DNA from: Nissolia schottii
Taxonomy: Eukaryota; Streptophyta; Magnoliopsida; Fabales; Fabaceae
Assembly (NCBI GenBank): GCA_003254905.1
Contig: QANU01001885.1
Coordinates: forward strand, 65,950 to 129,949
Length of the DNA stretch: 64,000 nt
Direction of reading: 5' to 3'
The translations under genes and the position numbers were made by a program. The notes beneath the pieces were generated by a model. That model made no database searches and was not told where the DNA came from. It saw only the letters and a program-made list of their open reading frames with translations. Below, one piece after another: positions 34,333 through 47,677 of this stretch. How positions within the stretch are numbered: the first letter of the stretch is position 1; each line of letters starts with the position of its first letter.

Positions 34333-35008
34333 TAATATGAGAGCAATTAAGAATGGAAGATAAATGTAGCTATACTTGTAGATATAATATGGAATTTTAT
34401 CAATTATTATTTTGGATATAAAATATAAAGACAATGGGTAAAGTTTGATTTTTGTTGTTGATGTGAGTGTTACTTTAGTGAATGATTTGTAAATATTATC
34501 ATAAATACTAGAAAAATTTAGAAATAAGTTTTGATTTTGATAAGATAATGGACACTTACTTCACATAAATTTTTGTTAATAAATAAAAAAATAAAATAAA
34601 AAGAATGGGAGCATAATGAGTGGTCTACAGCTCAGCGTGGGGTAGGGGACTAGTGGGATATGTGGACAAGACATGTGATATGTGTGATTGGTGCGAAGGA
34701 AATAAACAATACTACTTCAGATTAATGGATATATATTCTTGCTTCGTTGTGCGTGAGGAACGAGGAATTTCACAGGGAATGAAACAAGATCAGAAGCTCG
34801 TGAAGTATATGATTGTGCTTAATTTGATCAGCGAGTTCGTATATGCATCTTAATTGTAAAATTGGCGTGTGATAAGTTTACTATAGTTGTTCAACTAATT
34901 TTTTTTCTTTTTTTGTTTTAAAAATGCCATTACCTCTCTATCTTCAAGTCACTTAACTGTTCTCACACCCTACTAATACATTTCCAATCCCATTTTAGGA
35001 ACACTTTT
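34333..35008. other. 5' flank of BSP-family gene, no second gene
   Basis: Should contain the promoter of the minus-strand BSP-family gene. A 77-codon plus frame (34620-34853) has no recognisable family and is not called. Confidence 0.5.
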
Positions 35009-35306
35009 GAGTTAATTAAGTTTTTGGTCCTTGTAATATGAAAAAGTTTAGTTTTAGTCTCTCATGACAAGTTTTAGTTCCTGTAAAATGTGGAAATTTG
35101 ATTTTGGCCCTTGTGGACGGCTGGTGATGGATGGTGATAACGTCTCAGTTAACCCGTCATCTGGGACCATTTCTACAACACCGTCCATCGCCAACCGTCC
35201 ACAGGGACCAAAATCAAATTTTCACATTTTACAAGGACTAAAACTTGCCATGAGGGACTAAAACCAAACTTTTTCATATTACAGGGACTAAAAACTTAAT
35301 TAACCC
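35009..35306. mobile_element. Mutator-type MITE, 298 bp, second copy
   Basis: Same family as 16959-17255: the arms share GTTAATTAAGTTTTT at one end and AACTTAATTAACCC at the other, and the same central GGTGATGG/CCATC words. Flanked by AACACTTTT (35000-35008) and AACAATTTT (35307-35315), a 9-bp duplication with one mismatch. The left terminal trinucleotide is GAG instead of GGG. Confidence 0.88.
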
Positions 35307-36557
35307 AACAATTTTTAACATTATTTCCAAGTTTTCTTTTTCTATTTTTAATGTGAATCTATTTCAACATCTCTCTTTCTAACTCCATCTATCTATGCAA
35401 CAAAATCATACCCTTCCTTAGTTTGTGAATTGTGTATGTCAACCCTCATTAGTATCTATATTATTAATAAAACAAAAGACATTGCAATAAATTCTAATTC
35501 ACGTGTCATTACTAGATAATTTTAATATAAATTTCATTCCTAAAAAATGATTTAAAAATAAATATTATAATAAAAAATGCATCAAAAATAACATAACCAT
35601 AAATAATAATTCAATAACAGTAAATCACAATTAAAATAATGTTTAATTTTAATCATATCACAAAAAATAACTGCTAATTATTTTTTATCATTATAAATAC
35701 TTTCAACAACAATAAATCACAATGAAAAAATGACTAATTTTAATTATATAAAAAACTAGAATTATAAATTTTGAGATAGCAATTATTTTTGGAGATTGAT
35801 AGAAAAAATTTCTAATAATTTTTTTTATAAATTTTGGATAGCGATCATTGTAAAATAACATGTTGTTTACCTACCTTCATTCTTCATTATGATTATATTT
35901 TGAGGAATTTTTTAGTTTGATAAATCCGTCAAATAAATACTTTCAAGAACAAAAGAATCACAATGAAAAAAATTACTAATTTTAATTATATAAGAGAAAA
36001 TAAGATGTATCAAATGAAGATGATATTTAAATTTAATAAAATTAAATATAAATTCTAAAATTAATTATTATTTTAATATTTAATTTTTTTTCTTAGTGAT
36101 TTGTAACTATTTATCGTGCGCGAGGGAGGATCCATCGATTTGCACCTCGAAGAACCCAAATGGCTTGAACTCATGCTTTCGAATCCAACTCCTTTATCAA
36201 CTTTTTTTACCAATACAACAATTACTAAATGTATATAAACACTTAAAATGTTTATGATCTAATCAATGTAAGACTAAAATATTTTATACTAATATGTGCC
36301 CTTTTACAACGTCATCACATTATTCCACTTCTCTCATATTATCTCTCTTCATACATTTTTCCATCATGAAAGAATAGATTTTAAAAACTCTATTTCAGGT
36401 CAAATCACACTGCTTTAAAATTTCTAGGTAGAATTTGTGTGGTTTACAAGTATGGTTTCTATGTGTGTGTCTGTGTGTTTTGGATGTGTCAAATTTTTAG
36501 TAATAACCTAATAAAAATAAACTTTATTTAGTGGTCATAAAAAAATTAATCATTCAA

Positions 36558-36586
<29 letters not shown>
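36558..36586 (+). repeat. (AAT)n microsatellite
   Basis: About nine perfect AAT units. Confidence 0.9.
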
Positions 36587-36588
<2 letters not shown>

Positions 36589-37009
36589 GGATTTTGGTTA
36601 TCTCATTATCTCTAATATATTATTGAATCTTTTGACTTTTCTATTTTAACATAATTAAAATGAAGTGTAAATTTTATGAGATTTGGGATTAATACTATTG
36701 TTAATTTTAAAGAATGAATATGATTGATTAGTTTGCTAACTGAAAAATTGTTTTTTTTCACTACTTAAGAATCATGTTATACAATTTGTGTAATTTAAGG
36801 TCTCAAAAATTATTTAAAATTTTACATATTAATACAAATAATTTCATGTAGTATTTTAAAATCATTTTCTTTACAATATGTAACATGTGCACTTTTGCAC
36901 TTTGCTTTTACAAGACCTTGAACGTTTTTTCAGGGAACTCTCGTTTCTGATAACCTTGATTAGCACAAAATTACACAAATATTTAGCTAACGTTCATAAA
37001 TTTTGGATC

Positions 37010-37460
37010 ATTAACAACTACAAAGTTACACATACTTTTACGAAGTATTACACAAACTTTTGAACAATATTGATACACAAACTTGCACGTGTATAAACAG
37101 CATATACGACAACCATTTTCAAAATTTGGTAACAACACGGACTCTCTATTCTATACAAACATTTCAAAATACATGCACAAATTTTTGTGTTCACCTACAC
37201 AAATTTTCAATGAGTAAAAACAAAAAATAAGGCGAAAATGAAAATGAAAAAGAAGAAAATTTTGATGTTCACATGCATAAACTTTTGAACAAGAATACAC
37301 AAATTTTTCTTCAAAATGCAAACTTTTGAACACAAAAAATAAGCGATATAACAAAAACAAAAACAAAACCTCTGGTATAAAACGTCTTGCAAACTTTGGT
37401 GCTCGCATACATAAATTTTTCTTCAAAAGTACACAAACTTTTGAACACCCAAAAATAAAA
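37010..37460 (+). repeat. Diverged repeats of an ACACAAACTTTTGAAC word
   Basis: The word and variants (ACACAAATTTT, CATAAACTTTTGAAC) recur at irregular spacing. A longer unit, AATTTTTCTTCAAAA followed by ACAAACTTTTGAACAC, occurs at about 37302-37340 and 37411-37450. Short open frames here on both strands come from this biased composition. Confidence 0.6.
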
Positions 37461-38297
37461 AATATGACGGAAACGAAAACTAGAACTCTAGAATTCATAC
37501 CATCTTACGAAAAATAAAAAACAAACAAAAAAAAATAAATTGATGGTGAAACCCAACCCAAAAAAAAAAGGAAGGAGGAGGAGGAGGAAGAGGATAAGAT
37601 CTCATGTACTTTGTTCATGATCTATATTTGTACTTTGAATAATAGAAATAGAAATATGATGAATGACCAAAAAAATATGAGCGCGATAACTGCAATGGAA
37701 GAAAAAGAAGGGGAAGTAGTGCGCTTGAGGGAGATAATAAAAAGAAGAGAGAAATACGAAAGTTTATATAAAATATGTTAGTAGCTATAAATTAGGTGTA
37801 ATGCGGCACATAATTCCGTATTATGGTGTACACAAATAAATAGTGTAAAAGAAAAATTGATCCATTTACATTTTAATTTTAACTCCAAAACTAAACCAGC
37901 CCTTAAACAACTCCAAAACAAGGCATTGGGTTGATTTTATTCCATTTGTTTTGTTGCTATCAAATACTATCAATTAATCAATTAATTATGACAAATCAGG
38001 CTAATACGGACACTAACTGCAGTTAATCTAATCTTGTATTTCAAAAGGCAAGAGAGTGTGCATCTTTTATAAAGGAAAACATATTAAAAATAATGCAAAA
38101 AGAAAAGATAATTATAATGTCAAAACTAGAAAGGATTAAGAAAAAGTATATATGCAAGGTATAATTAATTGCTACATATTTTCTAAAATTATAATGTCTC
38201 TATCTATACCCTCTACATTGTATGTCATGTTGATGGTACTTGTACCTATAGGCAAAGTTATTTTGGTGAGAGAAGGAAAAAAATCGAAAACTCTCAT

Positions 38298-41200
38298 TCA
38301 TGTTAGGGACATTGCCTTTTCCAAAATTGCTATTATTGCCCATATGATGAGGCAAATTTCTGCAAAGCTATTTGATGTGGCAGATGCAGCAGAGGCAGAG
38401 GGGTTGGTGGGAACAGGTACTGAACCAAAAACATTTGCTCCACTTGTGTTTGTTGTGTTTAAGATTGATGAACTAGTGCTGCAAATTTAAGTAGGAGCCA
38501 AATATACATGAGCCAAAATTTTGGCAAAGAAAAATTAGGAAGAAAGGAATTATGTGGTTAAAGATACCTTACCTTGTGGATGGATATTGGCATGTCCCAG
38601 TACCTGACAAATTTGATCAATGAATTAATTAGAGTCTCGTTATTTAAACATGAAAAGAAGGCATCAAAATGAAATCATTGAAGAGATAAAAGTAGATGTC
38701 ACAATAATATATATGTCTAAGTTACAAATCATGGAATCCCAATAGTAATGTATAAATGGACAAATTTCTCAATGATAAACAACCAATCTTTTAAAGTAGA
38801 TAACATAAATAAATGATAATATGATGTTTCTGAACAGGACCAAGGATCCCTAGGTATATAAGTGAAAGGTTTAAGGGTCTTTGACGAAGACGTCTTCTAT
38901 AAATCAACCTGAAGATTTTCGTAGTGGGTCTTTGTATTTTCTTAGTCGTTGCTTTGCTAATTTCTGTCTTTTTAGGGTTCGGCCTTCCTCAAATAGGTAG
39001 TTTGGGGTGGGTACTCTTTTTTTGTCACCCAAACTTTTCTCGCAAGTTTTTACCTGGGAAAGTTTTATTGAGGCACACACTGCTATTTGGTTTGGGCTCG
39101 AACCCCTAACCTCTCTTTCTTAGTTTAGCTTGATTTCTTCTTGCTTTAGCTTCTTGGCTTCCCAGCTCATGGCTTTGCCTCTTTGTAGTTGGGTGCTCAA
39201 AGAATGATATTCACATCTTTAGAACAAAAAAAGAGGTTAGATTCTAAACCTAATTGATTACACATTAATACTTTCTCGTTCAACCTCTTGGAAAGAACAT
39301 AGGGGAATGCTACTCATACAGTCTAATTCATGAAATGTGTTGGACCACATTTGAAATCACATGTACTTGTTTAAATTATGCATACGCTTTAGCTATATAT
39401 GAGTACTTTTTCTTGAGAGAAATTAATAATTAATAATCACATCGCCTTAGATATTGACAAGATATACTACGAGGCTTTTGAGATGCGGCTTCCAATAAAG
39501 TAGAAAAAGAGAAAAGAGAAAAAGCTTTGTAGTTACTATATCATCCCCAAGGCACTTTTCAAAGATGCAGTGAAAAAATGCTTTTCCTTTTTTCTATTGT
39601 CTGCGCAGAAAGGAACCCAAGAATCCTCCAAAGGGATACGTCTGATCTCCAATCAAAGGCACTCTGCTTGTGTAGTACTAGTTTTCTGGGTTTGCACATT
39701 TGGGTTTGTGATTTTTTTTTAATTACTTTATAGTTGGTAATTGATTTTGATATGAATTAGTTTTTTTTTTTTTGTAAAGATGTGAATTAGTTATGGTAAC
39801 GGACAATTTTTTTTTTCCATCCAAATACTTAAACTCGTGAATCGCTTAATGAAACGTGTTAAACCACTTGAATTAACTAAGCGTTGGTTACAAACCATTT
39901 TAATATATGACTATATAAGGTGATGCTGTTTTGGCTATGTTGCGTGAATCTTAAGGTTGTTTTTGTTTTGTTTATACTGATTTTTTTCCCTTTGGAGTTT
40001 TTAAAGTTTCTAAATGTAATTTGAATTACCCAAAAAAGGGATGATATATAATTTGATGACTGTATAAAAATATTTTGTTTTAAAAATGTTATATCTCATT
40101 AGCAAATATGCCTAATTATCTTTTTAACAAATTTAAGAATGTCCCTTAATAATTTTTAGAGGCAAAATAAGATAAAAAGATATCATTTTCCAATGTCATT
40201 ATTAGATTTGTTAAAAAGATGTTAAACATATTTGTTGGGAAAATATAATAATTTTTTCCTTACAAAAGTAGTTATTGATCCGACATGTAAAAAATTAATC
40301 TCAGACTACAATAATCTATGACTTGTCAGGTGAGACAATAATAGTATACCAAAATTAAATCCTTATTTTATAAAATCTGTCACATAATTCAAAGAGTTTG
40401 ACTATTACGCAGTTACAATATACATTTTTTTACACTTTCATCCAATCAAATTATTCATATGTATGATTTTTAAAGTAGTGGTTTAAAAGCCAACTTATTT
40501 TATTTGCGTAACAAAATTAAATTGGATGATAATGTAAAAAAAAAATGTTTAACAACTGAGCTTTAATTCAAATATCAAACCATAAAGTTGTACCTAAATC
40601 ATTCCAAAGGCCACAAAAGTTAAGAATCAGATAACATCATTGGAAGCCTTAACTTACTTGGGTTAGTGCTAGTGACAATAGCAGTTCCACCAAAATTGCA
40701 GCTATTGGGAACAGGATTCTTCAAATAGTACTTATTGAATGCATAGGAAGCATGGTCATGGGCATTATTTGGGTTGTAACAGCTTCCACCAGGTTGAATT
40801 GCAGAACAATCTGTGCCACCATAGCCACATGCATAGTCCAATGCAACCTGCAATGCCCTAATTGAGGCACTAGGGCTCGCAACGCACCAGCTTGCACCTG
40901 AGGACACTGTGGAATTTGATGTGCTTGGGGCAGTAATTGGGAATGTGGAGTGTGGAGAGTATGTGTCTGGGTCTGAATTAGGGTTCAGGATTGGGGATGT
41001 TGAAATTGTGGGAGATAAATTGGGGATTGTGGTGATTGGAGTGGTGATATCCTTTTGTGAGGTGGAAATAGGGATTGTCCTGCATGAACCTGCATTTCAG
41101 AAGCATAAAATAAGTTGTTGGCAAAGATAATGTTTAATATGATATCAAAACTTTCATGATCAAAATGTCTAGAATTTGATCATTGCTAACTCTCATTTCA

Positions 41201-43355
41201 AAAACAATTATCCATGTTACAATTTAATAGAGCTCTTGCATAAGTAAATGTGTACAACGTGTTTGTTTAGAACATCTTAGTAGCATGAAATTCAATTTTA
41301 TCAAAAATTGAATTCCTAACATGAATTGAATTCTCATGTTTAGAGTAAATCAATACACACAAACAAGAATTGAATTCAATTATATTGTATATTTAGACCA
41401 CTTTACTCTGTATAATCAGATAGTCAATTAACAAATTCATCACTCGCTCAGTCATGTCCCCCCTGCCACTGCCTTGACTGACCCGAGCCAACTACCACCG
41501 CATAGGAGGAAGAAGGTCCTCATAGGTCAGATCTGAGTTTGGGAATATGCAAAGGAAGACGCAACAAGGAAGGAGTCTGTCAGAGGAAAGAGGTACAGAG
41601 GGAAGGGTGTTTTTAAGTTTTTAATCTTTAAGCTAAAATTTCTGTGTGATTTGGAAATCAGAGCATTTTGCTATGATTTATTTTTGGCTTGTTTGAAGGA
41701 ATTGAATTCTCGTTTGATTTCAATTTTATGTTATTATTATGTTCCAAATCATGGAATTGATTCCAATTCACGGAGGAATTGAATTTTAGAGGTTTTTAAA
41801 CATAGTAATAAAAAAACATATAAAATTATTCTATTATTAGATGATTTTTGACTAAGACTTTCTTTTTTGTCTTTTATCTTTTTTAAGTAGAAGTATGTGA
41901 AGTAAAATGAATATGATATCCAAGTTTAAGCTTTTTCTTTGTAAGAGGGATGAAAGGTCTAGCTGGATTCAACTAGTTCCTATAACATTAAATCTGACAT
42001 AAACCAATATTGTTCTTCAATTGATTGATTAGAGTCGTAGGGGGAAAAAATTGCACTAAAAATGAGAGCTTTGTGCACAAAGTTTCACTTTGTAAGGCTT
42101 AAAATGGATAAATATATATGATCTTATCTATGCAAATAAAGAAACTACTTTTAAAAATTTGAACCAGTAATTTTTCTACCTTTTTGTTACTCTTTTCAAC
42201 CCTTACCAGGAGAAATTTTCATAATTACATTCAGACTAATTATAATTTTTATAATTGCATTTAAATTAATTATTAGTCCCTTTTTCTGTGTCATTTTGTA
42301 GAGCCATATTAAATGTGCTTTATATCATAATCACACATTAAATAATATTGAAGTAATAAGTAACAAGTTTTCTTATTATGTAACTTAAATTTCATTCATT
42401 ACATGTAATTTATTGCATATTTAACCTAATGTTCTAATACTATACAAAGAATTTATCTGATATAATTTTTAAAGTGAAACAGCTTGTCATGGTGCATCTT
42501 GGATGTGCCAGTATAGACAATTAGACAAGTAAGGTATCCTATAAGTCAAAAAGGTTGGGCCCTTTTGTATTTTTTCAAGGAACGGTGGAAATTGGAGGGA
42601 ATATACTACATTGGATTATTAAACGTCTCCATGGGAAACTCCAAGAAGAAGGGGGTGAGAAAGAAAAATGACTTGCTCAATTTTATTTCAGTGTGGAATA
42701 AGCTCTGTAGTTGCTTGAAAGAGCTGGTTGAAAAAAATTCAGCTAAATAAAACAATCAACCGAACTATGGAAAAGACAAAACTTTGAACCAAGATTGTCA
42801 TTTCTCATTTTGAAAAAAAAAATCATGGACAGAATAAAGTGCTCATTTTGTAAACTATATTCCAACAGAAAGAAACATAAGGACAAATAAACCTAAAAAT
42901 TAATTTTTTTTTTTAAAAAAGAAGAGAGTTTCACCCAGTTGGTCCAACACGTATCAGTATATCCATAAAAGTTGAACAAAAATAAAAATTGGAAGAGAAT
43001 AAAGCAATTGTGATGCCTAACTTCAGTGCAGGAAATGCAATTTTGTTGTTACAGAATTCAAAACATATGCCAGATGGACCAAGGAATCTAGTGCTTAAAA
43101 TAGAAAAGAAGAGAATATGTGCAAAAGATAAAGAATGAAGCAATTGAAAACAGAACAAAACAATGGGAAAAACAAAGACAGTGAGAAACTGAGAAAACAT
43201 TACCGTAAAAAATCAGAAGCAATTTGAGCTAAATCAACAAATCAACAAATGATAATAAGAAAAAACATAACAGAAAAAAAGGAGAGAAAATTACCACAAC
43301 ATAGGAACTGAACCAGCACAAGAAGTATTACATAGTAGTTCACACTCCTTTCCAT
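38298..43355 (-). CDS. X8-domain GPI-anchored protein, PDCB-like callose-binding
   Basis: Four exons: 43295-43355 (ATG 43355), 40658-41089, 38573-38603, 38298-38478 (TGA). All junctions use GT/AG and keep frame, giving 234 residues. Residues 1-20 are a signal peptide ending LVQFLCC. A Ser/Thr/Pro-rich linker follows (to about 85). The X8 (CBM43) domain starts at WCVASP (Trp 88, Cys 89) and has the conserved order [55 protein letters not shown]. The C-terminus has a small-residue stretch, then a hydrophobic tail ([12 protein letters not shown]), as for GPI attachment. X8 proteins of this form (PDCB group) bind 1,3-beta-glucan at plasmodesmal necks. Binding here is inferred from the family. The third exon is only 31 bp and intron 1 is 2.2 kb. 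It is the second callose-related gene in the window. Confidence 0.88.
41090..43294. other. Intron 1 of X8 gene, no gene seen
   Basis: 2.2-kb AT-rich intron on the minus strand. Contains short frames on both strands (for example 42565-42750 plus) with no family. No element ends were found. Confidence 0.6.
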
Positions 43356-43894
43356 CTTCAACCTTGTTGTTATGTTGCTTCTTCTTCTAACTCTTCAATG
43401 TGGTTCCCAAGTTATACTAATTCTACCTTTGAAGAAGGAAGATATCATAAACTAGAGATGTTGAATGATCTTTTGGAAAAGAAAAAAAAAAAAAAGATTA
43501 AAATGTGTTTTGTGGACTAATCATGCTAATAAAAAAATATATATATTTGTCGACCATATGCATTCCTAAGAGACAAAGGAGAGGATTTGGGAAAGGAGAC
43601 ATGGTGTGTGTAAGAGGGTTTGCAAACCAAGAGGAGGAGGGAAAAAGTGGCGAAGAAAGGTTGAAAAACAAAGTAAAGAGGGGAATTGTTTTTGGAATTA
43701 ATAATGGGGTCAATGTGTGTGTGGGATGGTTAGTGATGATTGTAATGATGGTGCTGATGTGTGAATTGCACTTTCTATTTTTTTTTCCCTTCTTATTCAT
43801 GTCTTTTCTCTTCTTATAAGAATTTTCTTTTGCTTCTCTCTCCTTTTGTTATTGAAGGGATATAAAAATTTGTCTCTAACAAGTGTTATGTAAA
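43356..43894. other. 5' flank of X8 gene
   Basis: Should hold the promoter and leader of the minus-strand X8 gene. Two overlapping frames of about 100 codons on opposite strands (43498-43819) arise from biased composition and are not called. Confidence 0.5.
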
Positions 43895-43909
43895 AAAATA
43901 AATAAACAA

Positions 43910-43980
43910 TGACCAACGGGGGTTGGTCCTAGTGATAAGTGGCTTGGTATCGCTTAAGCAAGGTCCCAACCTAAAAATAA
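43910..43980 (+). mobile_element. Internally deleted SINE, 71 bp
   Basis: Carries the tRNA-like head GTGGCTTGGTATCGCTTAAG, near-identical to the SINE at 30622, then jumps from GGTCCC directly to the tail AACCTAAAAATAA. The B box and body are missing. A perfect 15-bp duplication AAAATAAATAAACAA flanks it (43895-43909, 43981-43995), so the short form itself was inserted. Confidence 0.8.
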
Positions 43981-43995
43981 AATAAAATAAATAAA

Positions 43996-45272
43996 CAAGT
44001 GCTAAACTACTCAAATTAATTAAATATTTATATTTAATTAATTTTTAAAGAGATATAAAAATTGACAAAATTAATTGCAATAAAAGGGACGTATAAACAT
44101 AAATAATAGGAAGTATTAACTTAAGACCCTTCTAAATAAATAACCAACAACATTTTATATTTCTTTTTCAAAGATAGATTATAGTATTCATTAATTCAAG
44201 AAAATAAATATAATAGTAGTTCGGTAAGGATCAAAGTTTAAAAAAAGGGGTATCTCATATATGTCAACAAGATAACAGTTATGAGTCTAAAGAGAAGAAA
44301 TTGAAAGTGGACATAACAGATTATCTCAAAAGACACCTAAATTATTAACCTAAGAAACCAAAAACAAGAAATTTAAGAAGCAAAGACTTAAAATGTCAGA
44401 TGAATAATTCGGTGGTAAATAACATGAACATTTGGAGAGTTAAAGAGAGTGTGTGTGTGTGTGTTTAGAAACCAAATTATTGGAGGCCACTTTTGAAATC
44501 TTGGTAACGAACAAAACCCGGGATTTCATTGAGAAATCTGTCTCTATCTTTGAAAACAAAAACAACTTTTTTTTTCTAACGATAAATGTTATTGGAACTC
44601 ATTTTAATTAGGACACCGTATTAAATCATTTATCATATATCATTAATTAAAATTTAATGACTTTTGAATTTTATTAAAATATTATTCATTAATAAAAAAT
44701 AAGTAAGTCAAAAAAATGTCTTACATCCCATAAATACAATAACATTTATCTTTTAAGTCTTCCCCTCCCGCTTTGAAAAAAAGACATGCATGTAGGCATT
44801 TGGCAACTTGTCTAGCAATCATTCATTGTGAGCATATGTAAAATCTAACTAGCATAGTTTAAGAAAAATGAAAGTTGATCTTTAGATGAATGCTACAAGA
44901 CCATGTATAGAGAATTCAAACTAGGTCCCAACCAATGCAATTAGCTATAAAAAGGGGGAATTTTTTTCAAAATTTTAATTAATATTTAAAAAATGTTTAA
45001 ACTCTTAGAAGAAAGGAGTGGGTGGTGTGACAATGGCTTTGAATAGAGAAATATTTAAATGTTCGTGGAGCACATTTAATGTGTGTTCTATGAATAGAGG
45101 GGATTGAAACTTTAAAAATCCCCACCAATTGGGATCTTTGTAGGGACAACACCATTTGAGATCCTCCAGTAAGGGATTTTTTCCTTGTAGGGACAAGGTC
45201 AAGGTAAACATCTCATTCGCAACTGATTCAAACAAGGTTGGTAAATACTCGATTTAAGTCTTAAAATCTTAC
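43996..45272. other. Intergenic spacer, no gene supported
   Basis: AT-rich, with a (GT)n run at about 44449-44464. A 76-codon minus frame (45005-45235) has no recognisable family. Confidence 0.55.
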
Positions 45273-45770
45273 GATTTTATGATTTTGAAGAGGTCAGTTG
45301 ATCACATTATTATCACTTGGATTGGATCGGACAATCATAGGATTTAAATTGTATTACGGTTTCACATTTTATGTTTTTACTTTGCCCTTCTGATCTTATG
45401 TAAGATCTCAATTTTGACAACCTTGGATCTAAGGACGATGTGAGAATCATGTTGAGTTTTAAGTGTGGATGTGGAAAAGTCCCTTGTTTAATGATGGAAT
45501 AAGTGAAGAGTATATAAGTGAAAGGATCGTTAAACTCATTGTTTTAAGGTTTTGAATCAAGACGTAACATTTGATCCGTTTGTGTGATTTCTTACTTGGC
45601 TCATTTGGTTAATGATTGATCTCTCCGGTTTTAGGCTCCCCCTTTTATCAAGTAGAAAAATCTCACATTGTTTAGTGATAGAATAAGTGAAGAGTGAATG
45701 GGTGGCCTCATAAACTCATTACCTTAAAGCTTTTTGTTAAAATGTGTCGTCTGACTCGATTTTAGGCTCA
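45273..45770 (+). repeat. Dispersed repeat, uninterrupted copy
   Basis: Related in the same orientation to 17795-17935 and 19078-19160. A subunit (GAAGAGTATATAAGTG..AAACTCATTGTTTTAAGG) recurs at about 45684-45770, so the repeat also has internal duplication. Nature unknown, possibly a worn LTR. Confidence 0.5.
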
Positions 45771-47660
45771 CCATGCAACAAGTCGAACATGAAAATATAA
45801 AAACATCAAACTACTCTTACTTATATAACACAAAGAGTGTTCTTTTCTATTTTCTTCTTCACCAAACTTAAGTGCATCTAACTCCTCCACTCACTCCATC
45901 ACTTCATGCAAAGGGCAACACTTATATTGGATGGTGGAGTTGGGCACATCCAAGTTTGGTGAAGAACAAGATGAAGTATGACATTCTTTTTTGTTTATGC
46001 TTCCACTTTCAGAGAAGTACTTATAATTTTTTTTCCGCCCTACTAGCAACTTAACATACACGAAAGTGCCTGTAAAGCCACATTTTTATTTTTACATTTT
46101 GGATTTAGGGAGAAAATTCTGATTTTGAAGTGGGCTTAACAATTTCTAGAGAGACCTTTAAATAAAGGTGAAATAATAGATAATTTAAATTTACACTTTT
46201 AATCCCACAATAAGTTGCAAAAAAATTATACAAAAGAGATTGAATTTTGAACATGGGGATAATCTTAAGCGATTAAACTGATTCATGGGCTTGTCCAGGT
46301 TCATTGCATCATGCGGACATAGGTCTATCCTAAGCCTGATGATAACCTAGTGATGTGGGTCGAGGTCTAAGCCTCATAAAATAGTATATAATACAATAAA
46401 TGATAAGAGTTATGTTAAGTTGCGGATCCTTGAAGTGTGTAGGTGCTTCTTTATTACAGATGAAGTCTTGACTGTGTTAAAACTTGTAATCGTTCATTGA
46501 CATGGAGAGCATAGAGCATAATGTGGTGTGGTCGTGGATTCTTGATTTGGCTTATCTTGTATTGGGTCATCCTTTGGTGAGGCATATCATTGTTTGAAAC
46601 TCTTAGTAATCGTCGAGTAACTGTCTCTTGACGTTCTCTACTAACTAATTACATTAGTCACGAGCCTTAGTGAGTGACTTGGTGTTTTTCCATGGCCTTT
46701 GCCTAGGCAATACTGTGTTAAGATATATTATAACTCAATTGAACCTTAAGTTTACCAAAAACACTTGACTATCTTGGGGATTAAGTTCTTAGGAGCCTTC
46801 ATCACCCTCTCATTTCTCATGTATGCTTGTAATTAATTAAGTCTTATGTTCATTGAGGCTATTTAACTCTCTGACTTAGGATAGAGTAAGGAAAAATGGT
46901 CCTTCAAAATCATCATCCAAATGTGTTCTTGAGAGGCAAGTCTTAACAAAACGTAAAACAATTTCATATTTTGTTACTGTTTTTGCTTTTTGGAGAAGTT
47001 TTTATAAATAATTTTTTATGTCTTACTAGCAACTTAACAAACATGAAAGTGCGTGTTGAGTCACATTTTTTTATATTTATTTATTGTGTTAGGGTTTTGA
47101 ACTAAGTTGAATAATTACTAGAGACCTTTTAAATAACAAAAATATAAAATTGTTATTTGTACATTACAAAAATAATCACCAACGGTCTGCGAAATAGATG
47201 AATAATCATTATAAAATAGATAAACAAACATTATCGAACACAGAAACAAACAATATTAAACACACACATACATTAGCATGCAAAAATGTTCAGTAATAAT
47301 GTTTATTTTTTCTATTTTGTAACAATATTAAACTTTCACATGTACAGACTTACAAAAATATTTGATCATAATATTTATTTATTTATTTTATAATATTTAT
47401 TTCTCTTAAAGTGTGAGTATTTTTATGGTTTGCAAATAATATAGACATGAAAGTTGAGATAATGAATAATTAAAATTTAGACTTACTAAGTTGCTAAAAA
47501 AAAGATTATACAAAAGAGCAAATAATAGAAAACTAAAGTTTGGAGTTCAAGAGGAGAAGTTTAAATGGTCTATGACCCCCTGCCATGAGGGCCAATCAAA
47601 TGATGCCATGTAGTAACGGTTGTTTTGCATGCTTCGTTGCTTGCTCCATTGGTGGTATAC
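45771..47660. other. Spacer upstream of URB1-like gene
   Basis: No gene or defined element. 46250-46960 has mixed, slightly less AT-rich sequence that might be an old retroelement piece, without ends that I can see. Confidence 0.5.
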
Positions 47661-47677
47661 TCCCCCAAAACCTCAGT

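Larger units (their letters stand above)
35316..38297. other. AT-rich spacer, no gene supported
   Basis: Very AT-rich. It includes an (AAT)n run at about 36558-36586 and the ACAAACTTTTGAAC-rich region near 37000-37460. Lies downstream of the X8 gene (minus strand). No protein family recognised. Confidence 0.6.

Noticed and set aside
37010..37460. CRISPR-like array
   Set aside because: Repeats are irregular, diverged and unevenly spaced in plant nuclear DNA.
38573..38603. X8 exon 2 ending at NPSK or NPR in other phases
   Set aside because: Those phases give a stop in exon 4. Only the A|GT donor one base earlier gives [11 protein letters not shown] and an open exon 4.
43498..43819. Paired genes of 100 and 104 codons
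   Set aside because: They mirror each other on opposite strands in the flank of the X8 gene and are low in complexity.
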